A DNA stretch of 43,250 nt, from the IMG/VR virus record IMGVR_UViG_3300025645_000143, positions 1 through 43,250 of that record. One strand, given 5' to 3'. The DNA is from a virus. The position numbers and the translations under genes were made by a program. The notes beneath the pieces are model-generated. The model saw only the letters and a program-made list of their open reading frames with translations, was not told the origin of the DNA and did no database searches. Positions 24,008 to 31,064 of the stretch are shown here, piece by piece. Within the stretch, counting starts at the first letter, position 1. Every line of letters starts with the position of its first letter.

Positions 24008-24172
24008 CAAAAAAACAAGTATTCTCTCTAACATAAGGTAAAATAAACCCATATAGAGAAAAAAAATCCTTATGCCTCATGCGCGCGAGGCTTATTGAAT
24101 AAGAAAATCTATTCAATTAGATTTGCCTCTTTAGGTAGAGATGGGGGTCAAAATTTATTTTGAGGTTTTTTT

Positions 24173-24264
24173 GGCTGTATCCCTAGAGCCATATAGGATA
24201 CAGCCGTAAACCAGAGCGTTGTGGAAAATCAATTGAATAGAGCGCTAGCCTATATGGCTCTAGG
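24173..24264. repeat. Hairpin whose loop is complementary to a downstream segment
   Basis: GGCTGTATCC (24173-24182) pairs with GGATACAGCC (24196-24205). The segment CCTAGAGCCATATAGG (24182-24197), which covers the loop, is the exact reverse complement of 24249-24264. Both structures cannot form fully together. Confidence 0.85.
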
Positions 24265-24363
24265 CACAGGGCAATAAACCGAAATAAACTTTTAAACCAG
24301 CACTCTCTATTAATGAGCAGCTAACTCGACATTTAATTCAATAAGAATTAAATGAATTAAAAT

Positions 24364-24415
24364 CTATTGAACAAGAAAATCCAGTTGAACTGAAAAACTA
24401 TTGAACTGAAAAACG
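24364..24415 (+). repeat. Iteron-like direct repeats
   Basis: The 14-mer TTGAACTGAAAAAC occurs twice with a 3-base spacer (about 24385-24415). Just before it, TATTGAACAAGAAAATC is nearly the same as TATTGAATAAGAAAATC near 24093. Short AT-rich tandem repeats of this kind are found in replication origins. Confidence 0.65.
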
Positions 24416-24522
24416 CTAGTTAAATCGAACCTTTGGCAAAATGGCTGCCTGGCGACTGTGGATCTGTGGAGCTGTTTTTTTTTGTGGACAAAAAAAGCGC
24501 ATCCCTTTAACGTGCCTCCATC

Positions 24523-25377
24523 ATGAAAGAGATGATGAAAACAGAGGATGAAGGGACGCGCTACGGCTCGTTGGTATCGGTTGGCGAGTATCATGTCAAC
24601 GACGAATGTTGGACTGTATGCGAATGTGATTGCGGCAGAACCGTCGAAATCAAACGAATATGGCTCCTTGACGATCTCCCAAGGTTTTACGCTGAGAGGG
24701 ATAGAAACCCTTGTCATTGCGTAGGGCAGAGGCTTGCTGAGGAAGATGACTTGAAATTCATCCCAAACAGAAATGTAATCGATGGCTATGTTCGTCGTAG
24801 GCATCCTATGCTTTCAATGTGGAAAGAAATTAAAAGCATCTGTGCAGACGAAGAGCGCAAGGGCTTTCCTTCATCATGTGGAAAATGGTTTAAGATGTGC
24901 GACCGCTGGCGCATCTCTTTTGCTGCCTTTGTGGTGGACATGGGGCCAAGGCCAAGCCGAGAGCATAAAGTCCACAGAATTGATCCCAATGGGCATTGGA
25001 GTCCGCGCAACTGCCAATGGATGACACAGCTTGATATTGATAGAGAGAAATTCGGAAAGATCATGTTAGAACACAACGGAGAAAATCTCTCTCTTTTGGA
25101 ATGGTCCCCCCGAGTTGGTTTGAGTCCGCAGGCCTTGAATAGTCGCCTCAATAACGGTTGGTCAGTTGAGAAGACACTGACGCAAATGCCGCGAAAGAAG
25201 AAGATCCGTGGAGGATGCCAGACCGTTACATTTCACGACGAAACACTTCCAATTTCACATTGGAGTGAAATCTTCGGGATAAGTCCTCAGGCATTGAGCA
25301 GAAGACTGAAAAGAGGCTGGTCAGTCGAAGAAGCACTGACAACTCCGGTTAACTCCGGTTTGATCACTCCCTTTTAA
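24523..25377 (+). CDS. HNH-like phage endonuclease with two C-terminal HTH-type repeats
   Basis: The 284-aa protein starts with a Cys-rich strand region CWTVCECDCGRTVEIK (29-44) and CHCVG (64-68). The middle has WKEIKSIC and MGPRPSREHKVHRIDPNGHW (140-159) followed by PRNCQWMT, the core pattern of a large group of phage HNH/homing-type proteins. Two related modules follow at 188-220 and 240-273 (LSPQALNSRLNNGWSVEKTL; ISPQALSRRLKRGWSVEEAL), each like a small helix-turn-helix. ATG at 24523 lies in a loop between long complementary arms; ATG 24532 or 24535 are alternatives. It is the only plus-strand gene among minus-strand genes and is isolated by a terminator, as expected for a mobile endonuclease. 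Confidence 0.75.
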   Translation: MKEMMKTEDEGTRYGSLVSVGEYHVNDECWTVCECDCGRTVEIKRIWLLDDLPRFYAERDRNPCHCVGQRLAEEDDLKFIPNRNVIDGYVRRRHPMLSMWKEIKSICADEERKGFPSSCGKWFKMCDRWRISFAAFVVDMGPRPSREHKVHRIDPNGHWSPRNCQWMTQLDIDREKFGKIMLEHNGENLSLLEWSPRVGLSPQALNSRLNNGWSVEKTLTQMPRKKKIRGGCQTVTFHDETLPISHWSEIFGISPQALSRRLKRGWSVEEALTTPVNSGLITPF

Positions 25378-25402
25378 AACTCCAGTTTGATCAGGACACA
25401 AA

Positions 25403-25435
25403 AAAGCCTCTCCTTGAAAATCAAAGAGAGGCTTT
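25403..25435. terminator. Bidirectional terminator
   Basis: AAGCCTCTC (25404-25412) pairs with GAGAGGCTT (25426-25434) with A-run before and T-run after. It lies between the rightward HNH-like gene and the leftward small membrane protein gene and can stop transcripts from both sides. Confidence 0.85.
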
Positions 25436-25511
25436 CTTCTGACTATGTGGAAAAACAAAAACCACCTATGAACTTATGTCCACAGAGGGATATTGTTTTT
25501 CTGGATCTGGG

Positions 25512-25724
25512 TCAACGGAAAAATGTCAGATAGATCGCGCATGTTCCCAAGACCACGAACCACGACATTGCCATCACAAGGACGATTTTTATCATGTCGC
25601 TGCGCTCTCGCTCTCGACGCTCCCACTTATCAAGCTCGTCTCGATAGCTGTCAATGTGCTGGTGCTTTGCGTAGTCTTGTGGGTTGTATGTTGCCCCTGG
25701 CTTTGGTGTTTTTTTATTTTTCAT
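25512..25724 (-). CDS. Small membrane protein, C-terminal anchor
   Basis: The 70-aa protein has a polar N-terminus (KNKKTPKPGATYNPQDYAKH), a charged helix (DELDKWERRERERSD) and a transmembrane segment near residues 44-68 (IVLVMAMSWFVVLGTCAIYL). It is the last gene of the minus-strand run before the terminator at 25403. I do not recognise a family; membrane location is a prediction. Confidence 0.6.
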   Translation of the reverse strand: MKNKKTPKPGATYNPQDYAKHQHIDSYRDELDKWERRERERSDMIKIVLVMAMSWFVVLGTCAIYLTFFR

Positions 25725-25746
25725 GGATTTGGTGCCCGTATTAAGC

Positions 25747-25799
25747 GACGGGTGGCACTTGGTGAGGTTAACGGTAGTTGGGGCGATCAGGACGGGTTG
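25747..25799. repeat. 53-base direct repeat, copy 1
   Basis: It is identical to 27598-27650. Here it overlaps the stop codon region of the PAPS-reductase-like gene (last codons AAC CCG TCC TGA), while the other copy covers the natural end of the 80-aa gene in a different frame. This suggests recombination between the two sites or a duplicated gene end. Confidence 0.92.
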
Positions 25800-26566
25800 A
25801 CGCTGGGGCTAGTTCCGCAGAAGATCCCGCACTCAAAACTCTCCACCTTCATGGGGTTCCCTTTAGCGTTTGGGTCAAGTTCATCTAAGAATATCCGTTG
25901 ACCCTTCACCCGTGTTAACCTAGCCCCAATCCTACGTGACTGCTCCGCACGCTCTTGGAATATTTCAGGGAATGTGTTCCGCACATGGTTCCAATATGTT
26001 GGACTTGTGGCTTTGACACAGCCTATGCAATTGGCGTTTGGGTAGTGGTGTTGGGTGTAAATTTCGGGGAGCTTCAGACCGGCTTGCTGTATGATGTCAA
26101 AGCAATCTGCCTTAGTGGTTCCTGCATCAATAAGGACTGGCAGCAAGTTCTCTCGTTCAAATTTCTTAAATTGGTCACTTCGCTTTTTCTCTTCCGCAGT
26201 GAAACCAAGGACGAGGAAATCATGCCTATTATTTTTCTCCCATTCCTGCCGTGCTTTCTTCTTCAGCTCCAGTGTACATGGTGCGCCAGCGACCCCAGAC
26301 ATGAATTTCCGCTTTTCCCAAACATCGACGCATGACTGTGATGGGTATTTATTGTTGACCACTGGTTCAATATACACTTCCAACCATTTCTCTACATCCC
26401 GAAGGAATCTTTGGTTGTCGGGATGCTCCTCTTTGATTGGGTTGTTCATAATGCGTATGTCTGCAATGTCCCCATAAAGCTCAATGGTCTTTTTCGCTGC
26501 CACTGCGCTCGCAGCCCCACACGAGAACCACACTGCAATGGTGTCCCCTAATTCAACATTTTTCAT
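25787..26566 (-). CDS. PAPS reductase-like PP-loop protein
   Basis: From ATG 26566 it is 259 aa; an upstream ATG at 26620 (277 aa) overlaps the DnaA-like stop. I prefer 26566 since the AAATCGAAAAAATGAA leader recurs before the 80-aa gene. A PP-loop is at the start (AVWFSCGAASAVAA), followed by GVAGAPCTLELKKKARQ and a Cys pair in NANCIGCVKATSPTYWNHVR, the pattern of phage phosphoadenosine-phosphosulfate reductase family proteins. In phages the role is unclear: sulfur metabolism, a DNA-sulfur modification step of the DndC sort, or base modification. No other dnd genes are seen. Confidence 0.8.
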   Translation of the reverse strand: MKNVELGDTIAVWFSCGAASAVAAKKTIELYGDIADIRIMNNPIKEEHPDNQRFLRDVEKWLEVYIEPVVNNKYPSQSCVDVWEKRKFMSGVAGAPCTLELKKKARQEWEKNNRHDFLVLGFTAEEKKRSDQFKKFERENLLPVLIDAGTTKADCFDIIQQAGLKLPEIYTQHHYPNANCIGCVKATSPTYWNHVRNTFPEIFQERAEQSRRIGARLTRVKGQRIFLDELDPNAKGNPMKVESFECGIFCGTSPSVNPS

Positions 26567-26616
26567 TTTTTCGATTTGGTTTGGGTTCATTGGTTGTTTG
26601 TGGTTGGTATTTTGGT

Positions 26617-26910
26617 TCATGATAAAATTGCTTTTTTCATAGCGGCAATGAGTTTTTTATTTCCCTTCGGATTCTCAATGGCCTTGCAAGCCTTGTACGC
26701 CGTGCCAGCTCCTGATCGGTTAAACATGCGCCCGATGTCGGTGAGCGATAGTGTCGTGCGTTGCTTGAGCAAATACATTGCAATCATGCGCGGGTAGGCG
26801 ACTCGATCTTTTCTAAATGGCTCACTGAGCTGTTCCGGTTTTAGGTCGAATTTATCGCAGACCCATTTAATGATCTGGTCAGCCTGGAAATGCCTGTGGA
26901 GGTCTTTCAT
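26617..26910 (-). CDS. Stand-alone DnaA domain IV-like DNA-binding protein
   Basis: From ATG 26910 the product is 97 aa. Residues 36-78 match the DnaA C-terminal domain: RVAYPRMIAMYLLKQRTTLS, LTDIGRMFNRSGAG and TAYKACKAI, which in DnaA binds 9-mer boxes. There is no ATPase domain. I chose ATG 26910 since a longer frame to 27012 overlaps the upstream gene fully. It could bind DnaA boxes on host or phage DNA, as an initiator adaptor or as a competitor of host DnaA. TGTGGAAAA-like boxes occur in the non-coding region at about 24220 and 24457. Confidence 0.8.
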   Translation of the reverse strand: MKDLHRHFQADQIIKWVCDKFDLKPEQLSEPFRKDRVAYPRMIAMYLLKQRTTLSLTDIGRMFNRSGAGTAYKACKAIENPKGNKKLIAAMKKAILS

Positions 26911-26915
26911 TTGTT

Positions 26916-27305
26916 TTAGATTTGCGAGGCAGACGCAACCGCCTTGTTTTCGATAATTGCTTTTTCTGACTCGGAGAATTTGAAAAATGTCCGCCCGCCG
27001 TCCTTTTCCCAAAGGTCAACTTTTGCCATGGATGTTATGAAAACATCACCTTTTGCGTTTAGCACAAAATTAGCCTCATTTCCAACTCTGACGTATTTGT
27101 AAGCCCGTGCCACTGGCGAGGATGACTCCATCATTCCAGTGATGCCTTTCATTTCGGCCAGGGTGAACCACTGAGAGAGATGTTTTCTGATCTTCTCCGC
27201 AACAGTGGCGATCTGTGGCCCTGTGAAAACGTGCGAGTCTGCCCGTCCATTGATGGAGTCGAGAGTTTCGTTCAGTTTCTTGTAATTGTTCGATTTGATT
27301 TTCAT
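26916..27305 (-). CDS. Hypothetical protein
   Basis: The 129-aa protein has a central region QWFTLAEMKGITGMMESSSP and ARAYKYVRVGNEANFVLNAK that could be a small winged-helix-like fold. It ends 5 bases before the DnaA-like start. It shares its leader sequence (23 bases, 27311-27333 versus 27570-27592) with the 76-aa gene. No family is identified. Confidence 0.65.
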   Translation of the reverse strand: MKIKSNNYKKLNETLDSINGRADSHVFTGPQIATVAEKIRKHLSQWFTLAEMKGITGMMESSSPVARAYKYVRVGNEANFVLNAKGDVFITSMAKVDLWEKDGGRTFFKFSESEKAIIENKAVASASQI

Positions 27306-27326
27306 TTTGTTTTTTAGTTAGAATTT

Positions 27327-27346
27327 ACCCGTATTAAGTGACGTGT
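27327..27346. repeat. Intergenic inverted repeat ACCCGT-N8-ACGTGT
   Basis: It is one of three related small hairpins; the others are ACCCGT-N7-ACGGGT at 27586-27604 and CCCGT-N8-ACGGG at 25735-25752. Here the stop codon of the 76-aa gene lies in the loop. They mark junctions between small gene cassettes. Confidence 0.6.
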
Positions 27347-27564
27347 GGCTTGCCAAGGGAGAGAGATTCAATCTTTGCGTCCAGCCCCCAGCTTGATAGG
27401 AGGTGCTGATGCTGGCGGGCTGACTCTGGAGTCATGTGCAGTGCATTGGCGCGACTGACTGTCACAGGCCTTTTCCCGCTCATTGTGCCGCCGAAATAGC
27501 GGCCATTACCCAGATTGAGGATTTGCGTTCTGGCCGCTCGTTTTGCTTTCGTTATATTTTTCAT
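27334..27564 (-). CDS. Small basic hypothetical protein
   Basis: The 76-aa protein is basic at the N-terminus (KNITKAKRAARTQILNLGNG) with RPVTVSRANALHMTPESARQ following. It has a leader nearly identical to that of the 129-aa gene downstream. Possibly a small nucleic-acid binding protein. No family is recognised. Confidence 0.6.
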   Translation of the reverse strand: MKNITKAKRAARTQILNLGNGRYFGGTMSGKRPVTVSRANALHMTPESARQHQHLLSSWGLDAKIESLSLGKPHVT

Positions 27565-27597
27565 TGCTTTTTTTAGTTAGAATTTACCCGTAGATGT

Positions 27598-27650
27598 GAC
27601 GGGTGGCACTTGGTGAGGTTAACGGTAGTTGGGGCGATCAGGACGGGTTG
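27598..27650. repeat. 53-base direct repeat, copy 2
   Basis: Identical to 25747-25799. It covers the last codons of the 80-aa gene (ending RPDRPNYR, stop TAA) and the downstream spacer. Since it is in frame with a natural gene end here, this copy is likely the source. Confidence 0.92.
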
Positions 27651-27861
27651 CAATTTCTGCCATGAGGGCAGTGTGTGCAATGTTGGAAGCGAAACGCTCA
27701 ATCATGCAGCCGTATGACCAAGCAACGAGCGCCTCGAAGCTGGTCATGTTGTCGCCATTCGTTTGGCGAGTGGAGGTCATTGCGGCGCGAGTCTTGAAAG
27801 CGCCAGTGTGAGCCACTGTTCCTCCTCCGACGATGTCTAGTGATGTCTGAATGTTGTTCAT
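27619..27861 (-). CDS. Small hypothetical protein
   Basis: An 80-aa protein with NMTSFEALVAWSYGCMIERF and ASNIAHTALMAEIATRP; the middle could form a helix pair. Its leader AAATCGAAAAAATGAA is shared with the PAPS-reductase-like gene. A 16-bp palindrome lies 73 bases upstream. Function unknown. Confidence 0.6.
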   Translation of the reverse strand: MNNIQTSLDIVGGGTVAHTGAFKTRAAMTSTRQTNGDNMTSFEALVAWSYGCMIERFASNIAHTALMAEIATRPDRPNYR

Positions 27862-27933
27862 TTTTTCGATTTAGTTTGTCGTTGTGGTTAATTCCCTCCG
27901 ACACCAAGAACCTACTCAGAATTTATATTGTGG

Positions 27934-27949
27934 TCAACATATATGTTGA
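27934..27949. promoter_or_regulatory. Perfect 16-bp palindrome, operator candidate
   Basis: TCAACATATATGTTGA reads the same on both strands. It lies in the 130-base gap between the primase-helicase gene end and the 80-aa gene start. A partial copy (CAACATATATG) is found at about 37668-37678, just before the 103-aa gene on the plus strand. Confidence 0.7.
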
Positions 27950-27991
27950 TTATTTTCAAAGAAACCTCTGGAACCCTTATAGAATAAGGAA

Positions 27992-30220
27992 TTAAAATGC
28001 TGGGCCTTTGGAATAAAAAACGGCTCTGGTTCCAAATTCGCTCCGCATTTGCTCCGAAGAGAACGTACCAAGAACCTCTTTTTTGAGCATTTCGTCCAGA
28101 GTCTCTTTAAGTGCTTTAGTCGGGCCTCGCCTGTCCTCGTTAAAACAAGGGAGTTTACGGCAATACGTAGACAAGTAAGAGTAAGGCGCAACGTCGCTCT
28201 CTAGGAGCTTGGTTGGACATCGCCAGGACTCCGCTTTTTGGTTTGGGGTAAATTTTTGGAAATGCTCAAACATCCGTTTGACCTCAAATTCTTGTTTGAG
28301 TTCTCCAGACCCAACCCCCTCGGTTTTAAATTTGTCCATCATTCCATTGATTTCCCGCCTCACAAAATCAACTGCCCATTGAGCATCCTGTTTTGAGATT
28401 TCCGGCGCAATAGGGTTGTTGCCGACTGCAATAAGCGCTGCCAGCTTCAGACCCTTCAAATGCGCTCTATTCCACAGCTCCGACTCAGCCTCAATTCTTG
28501 CGCTATTAATAATCTCATCAGCCTCATCATTGAGACTGTCGAGAATCAATAGGGCTTTTTCGCTGACTAATACATTTGTGACTGTGCTGGCATCTTGCGC
28601 AACAATAGCTGCGTTAATCAGTTGGATGATTTTAGAAATCAATTGCGCAGAAGGTGGGGCAAAAGGATCTTTGTTTGCTTTAGGCCTTTTGCCTTTGTAT
28701 TCGATGACTGAAAATCTGGGTATCAATCCTTCTGAAATATGACTGTAGTCCAATTTCTTGAAGAAGTTTGTGGGAGTCGATTCACCAAGCAAGGTTACGT
28801 TTGGCGCTTGTATCACTTTGGTATTTTTCTCCACATCAGAATATGAAGTAGACCTCAAAAGTTTACTGTGTCCACTTTTTGCGTAGATATCTAAGAGAAC
28901 TTTTTTTAGCATCACATCGGCAGAGGATGCCCTGGCGTCACAGATCTGTTGTAATGTGAGGCCGAACTCACCAAGGACCGAAACGAAGCAAGGCCTTGTA
29001 TCAAGAGATTTAATCAAGCCTTGGCCTGATGCGAAACTAGCAGGCCCGATAAACTCATCAGCTCTCGGAACTGTCACTCGAATTGCTGCTATCAAATTGT
29101 CTATACCCGTCGCAGCCCCTTCTTTTCCTCTGCCAGATTTAGCCAGCAAAATGATGTATTGATTAAGGCCTGTTCCTGAGATGTTAAAAGCCCTTCCAAC
29201 GATACCCGCGCACAAACCCAATGCGCCAGCTAAAGAGACCTCTAGGATGGGTCTGGTAGAAGTATCATAAATGTATTGTGCTATTTCTCCCACAAGACCC
29301 GAAGGAAATGTATGCCCCGATTCCAAGGCAAGTTCTTCCTTTTCTTCCGCAATCGATTTCGAAAGTTTCAATTGTGAAATGTCAACTAATGGCAATTCTT
29401 CTGAGCGAATCTTTTTAATTGCTCTGTTTAGATATCTGTCATTTTTAGCCTTCGGTCGCTCGCCAAGTTTGGTTTCTCGGAACATTTCCCGAACTTGTCG
29501 ATTGCTCTTTGTAAAAAAGCAAAGCCTGCTTATCAAAGAAAAGTCAGCTTCCGATTGTGATGGATGCTTTCCCCAGTGGCCTTCACACAGAGAGATGAAC
29601 TCGTCACAGTTGCTTGCATTGATCGCCGTTTTCCAAATCTCCCGATTAGGAACAAGAGGTTCGATTTCAATAAGATTTCCCGTATTATCAAATGAGCTTC
29701 CTATCTCTTCATAGAGTCGATTGAGCATTGTTTGACAATCATTTATAGGTTTCTTTTTCCCGATAAAGTTACCCGTGAAAATCATGTACCGTTGATCTGA
29801 ATAAACTTCCACTCTGTCACGCCTGCTCCCTGTAATGACAGATCCTCGACAGACAATGTGAGCGCCTTTCTTTGATTGCGAAAGCTCTGCGTATGTATCA
29901 AAATGCTCCATAATTGACTTATGCCGCTCTGCAATTTTCAAGCAATTTGGAAACATCACATGAGTCTCATCAATGGTTTCCCCGTTCACATCAAACGGGT
30001 CGTCGAGATCCACAATTGCATAGGGGTCTTGATTTGATAGAATAAATCCTATGTGGTCCATGTTCATCAGAACAGCCTCTTCAAATGTTCCTCCTGTTGA
30101 CGGATCTGCTGGATTGGCCAGCCTACCCGTCTTCGGATTAATTGGTTTTTTGTCTCCTCCCGCAGCAACCCAGTGAGGGATTGTGCGCAGCTCTTCAGGT
30201 ATGTTCTCCCAAGTTTTCAT
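27992..30220 (-). CDS. PrimPol-like / DUF3987 primase-helicase
   Basis: The 742-aa protein has an N-terminal primase-polymerase (NrS-1/D5-type) domain: PHWVAAGGDKKPINPKTG, AIVDLDDPFD (acidic pair at 71-74), YAELSQSKKGAHIVCRG (110-126) and VEVYSDQRYMIFTG. A PriCT-like helical part spans 205-272. The C-terminal DUF3987 helicase begins near 300 with Walker A AKSGRGKEG (360-368) and a region GEFGLTLQQICDARASSADV. It would prime and unwind DNA for the phage polymerase. It is second in the leftward operon after the HTH gene. Confidence 0.88.
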   Translation of the reverse strand: MKTWENIPEELRTIPHWVAAGGDKKPINPKTGRLANPADPSTGGTFEEAVLMNMDHIGFILSNQDPYAIVDLDDPFDVNGETIDETHVMFPNCLKIAERHKSIMEHFDTYAELSQSKKGAHIVCRGSVITGSRRDRVEVYSDQRYMIFTGNFIGKKKPINDCQTMLNRLYEEIGSSFDNTGNLIEIEPLVPNREIWKTAINASNCDEFISLCEGHWGKHPSQSEADFSLISRLCFFTKSNRQVREMFRETKLGERPKAKNDRYLNRAIKKIRSEELPLVDISQLKLSKSIAEEKEELALESGHTFPSGLVGEIAQYIYDTSTRPILEVSLAGALGLCAGIVGRAFNISGTGLNQYIILLAKSGRGKEGAATGIDNLIAAIRVTVPRADEFIGPASFASGQGLIKSLDTRPCFVSVLGEFGLTLQQICDARASSADVMLKKVLLDIYAKSGHSKLLRSTSYSDVEKNTKVIQAPNVTLLGESTPTNFFKKLDYSHISEGLIPRFSVIEYKGKRPKANKDPFAPPSAQLISKIIQLINAAIVAQDASTVTNVLVSEKALLILDSLNDEADEIINSARIEAESELWNRAHLKGLKLAALIAVGNNPIAPEISKQDAQWAVDFVRREINGMMDKFKTEGVGSGELKQEFEVKRMFEHFQKFTPNQKAESWRCPTKLLESDVAPYSYLSTYCRKLPCFNEDRRGPTKALKETLDEMLKKEVLGTFSSEQMRSEFGTRAVFYSKGPAF

Positions 30221-30221
30221 T

Positions 30222-30455
30222 TTACTCTGATTCGGCTTTAGCTTCTCCCGTCATTCTCATCAAAATCGTTTCGACCCTGTGGACGGATGGCGACTCTATG
30301 TAGCCTGATCGGAACTTTCTCAGATAAGAAATAGGGAGGCCTGTTGCGTCATACAGCTCTTCCAGGCTATGATCTCTGGCGACTTTTAGAGCTTGTCGAT
30401 AAAGGGAATTGCAACAAATTTGTTTTTTTTCTTTTTTGGGCTTGTGTTTGTCCAT
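30222..30455 (-). CDS. Small helix-turn-helix regulator
   Basis: The 77-aa protein contains HSLEELYDATGLPISYLRKF followed by RSGYIESPSVHRVETILMRM, a Cro/XRE-type helix-turn-helix with recognition helix around ISYLRKFR. It is the first leftward gene at the divergent promoter and ends one base before the primase gene start codon. It may bind the GATACCTA sites in the divergent region and at 23916-24007. Confidence 0.8.
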   Translation of the reverse strand: MDKHKPKKEKKQICCNSLYRQALKVARDHSLEELYDATGLPISYLRKFRSGYIESPSVHRVETILMRMTGEAKAESE

Positions 30456-30502
30456 GTGCAGGAATATAGGTATCTCCTCATTGGGAACGCAAGAAAAAAA
30501 TC
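30456..30502. promoter_or_regulatory. Divergent promoter region
   Basis: Only 47 bases separate the leftward HTH gene and the rightward 185-aa gene. A minus-strand TATATT lies 10 bases before the HTH start, with TTGCGT 18 bases further up, giving an almost leaderless transcript. A plus-strand TATAGG has TTGTGT 17 bases upstream, inside the HTH gene. Both -10 elements overlap GATACCTATA, so one regulator could control both directions. Confidence 0.5.
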
Positions 30503-31060
30503 ATGAGCGAAAAAAACAAAAACAAAATCAAAATCTCTGAAGTACGAGATCTCTACGAAGAGTTGGTCGAGATAAACAAGAATTTAAAACCGCCAGCGCC
30601 TGACCCTGCTGTCTGGCCGCCTATTGGCTGGGCGGTTCATCAGGCTGATGAAACACTACTTTACCAAGTGGTAGATGCAGAAGTTCTTCGAGCTGATCTT
30701 TTCGGATCGCCTGAAAAAGATTTGTGGATCAAGGAAGCGAAGCAACGGGTAGCGCAAATCGAAAAGATCTTGATCGGCTATTTTTACCCTGAGCCAAAAG
30801 AGGAGGGAACACAGAGAAAAGTAAAATTAGGCTTTGTTTGCATGCTGAAAACAGGAATTAAGAGAGTGGTCGAAAGCGAAATCGTTGAGGAAATTTTGGA
30901 GAAATGTGGAGGCAAAGCAAAAGACGTTATTAACTGGGAGGCAAAACTCGACCTTCGAGAATATCGAAAACTCGAACCAGAGATTCAAGAAATTTTCAAT
31001 TCTTGTCTGGTTGAAGAACCAACAAAACCAAGTTTCGAAATCACTCAAATTGAAAATTAA
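30503..31060 (+). CDS. Hypothetical early protein
   Basis: The 185-aa protein is charged with a long N-terminal helix (ISEVRDLYEELVEINKNLKP), a region VWPPIGWAVHQADETLLYQV, and a C-terminal part on VVESEIVEEILEKCGGKAKD. It is the first rightward gene, 4 bases ahead of the AAA ATPase. Its length and place match small unknown proteins that precede ATPase/DUF669 pairs in phage replication modules. No domain is identified. Confidence 0.65.
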   Translation: MSEKNKNKIKISEVRDLYEELVEINKNLKPPAPDPAVWPPIGWAVHQADETLLYQVVDAEVLRADLFGSPEKDLWIKEAKQRVAQIEKILIGYFYPEPKEEGTQRKVKLGFVCMLKTGIKRVVESEIVEEILEKCGGKAKDVINWEAKLDLREYRKLEPEIQEIFNSCLVEEPTKPSFEITQIEN

Positions 31061-31064
31061 AATT

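Larger units (their letters stand above)
23516..24522. other. About 1 kb non-coding AT-rich region rich in repeats (putative origin/control region)
   Basis: This is the longest stretch without a convincing gene; a 74-codon minus-strand frame at 23599-23823 has no recognisable features and is doubtful. It contains an 11-bp inverted repeat (23570-23580 / 23627-23637), a dyad TGTGAG-N7-CTCACA near 23666-23684, two 16-base direct repeats, overlapping hairpins, a 10-bp hairpin whose loop is complementary to a later segment, iteron-like repeats, and several TGTGGAAAA-like boxes close to the DnaA-box form. It separates leftward genes from the rightward HNH-like gene. An origin of replication or a control region is a reasonable inference. 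Confidence 0.55.

Noticed and set aside
23824-24522. CRISPR array
   Set aside because: Repeats are only two copies each with unequal spacing and there are no cas genes; they look like operators or iterons.
20989-30455. Integrase or full lysogeny module
   Set aside because: No tyrosine or serine recombinase motifs were found in any frame read; the small HTH protein alone does not show temperate growth.
30885-31064. N-terminal extension of the AAA ATPase
   Set aside because: It overlaps the upstream gene by about 170 bases in another frame; ATG 31065 follows the upstream stop and precedes the P-loop by the usual distance.
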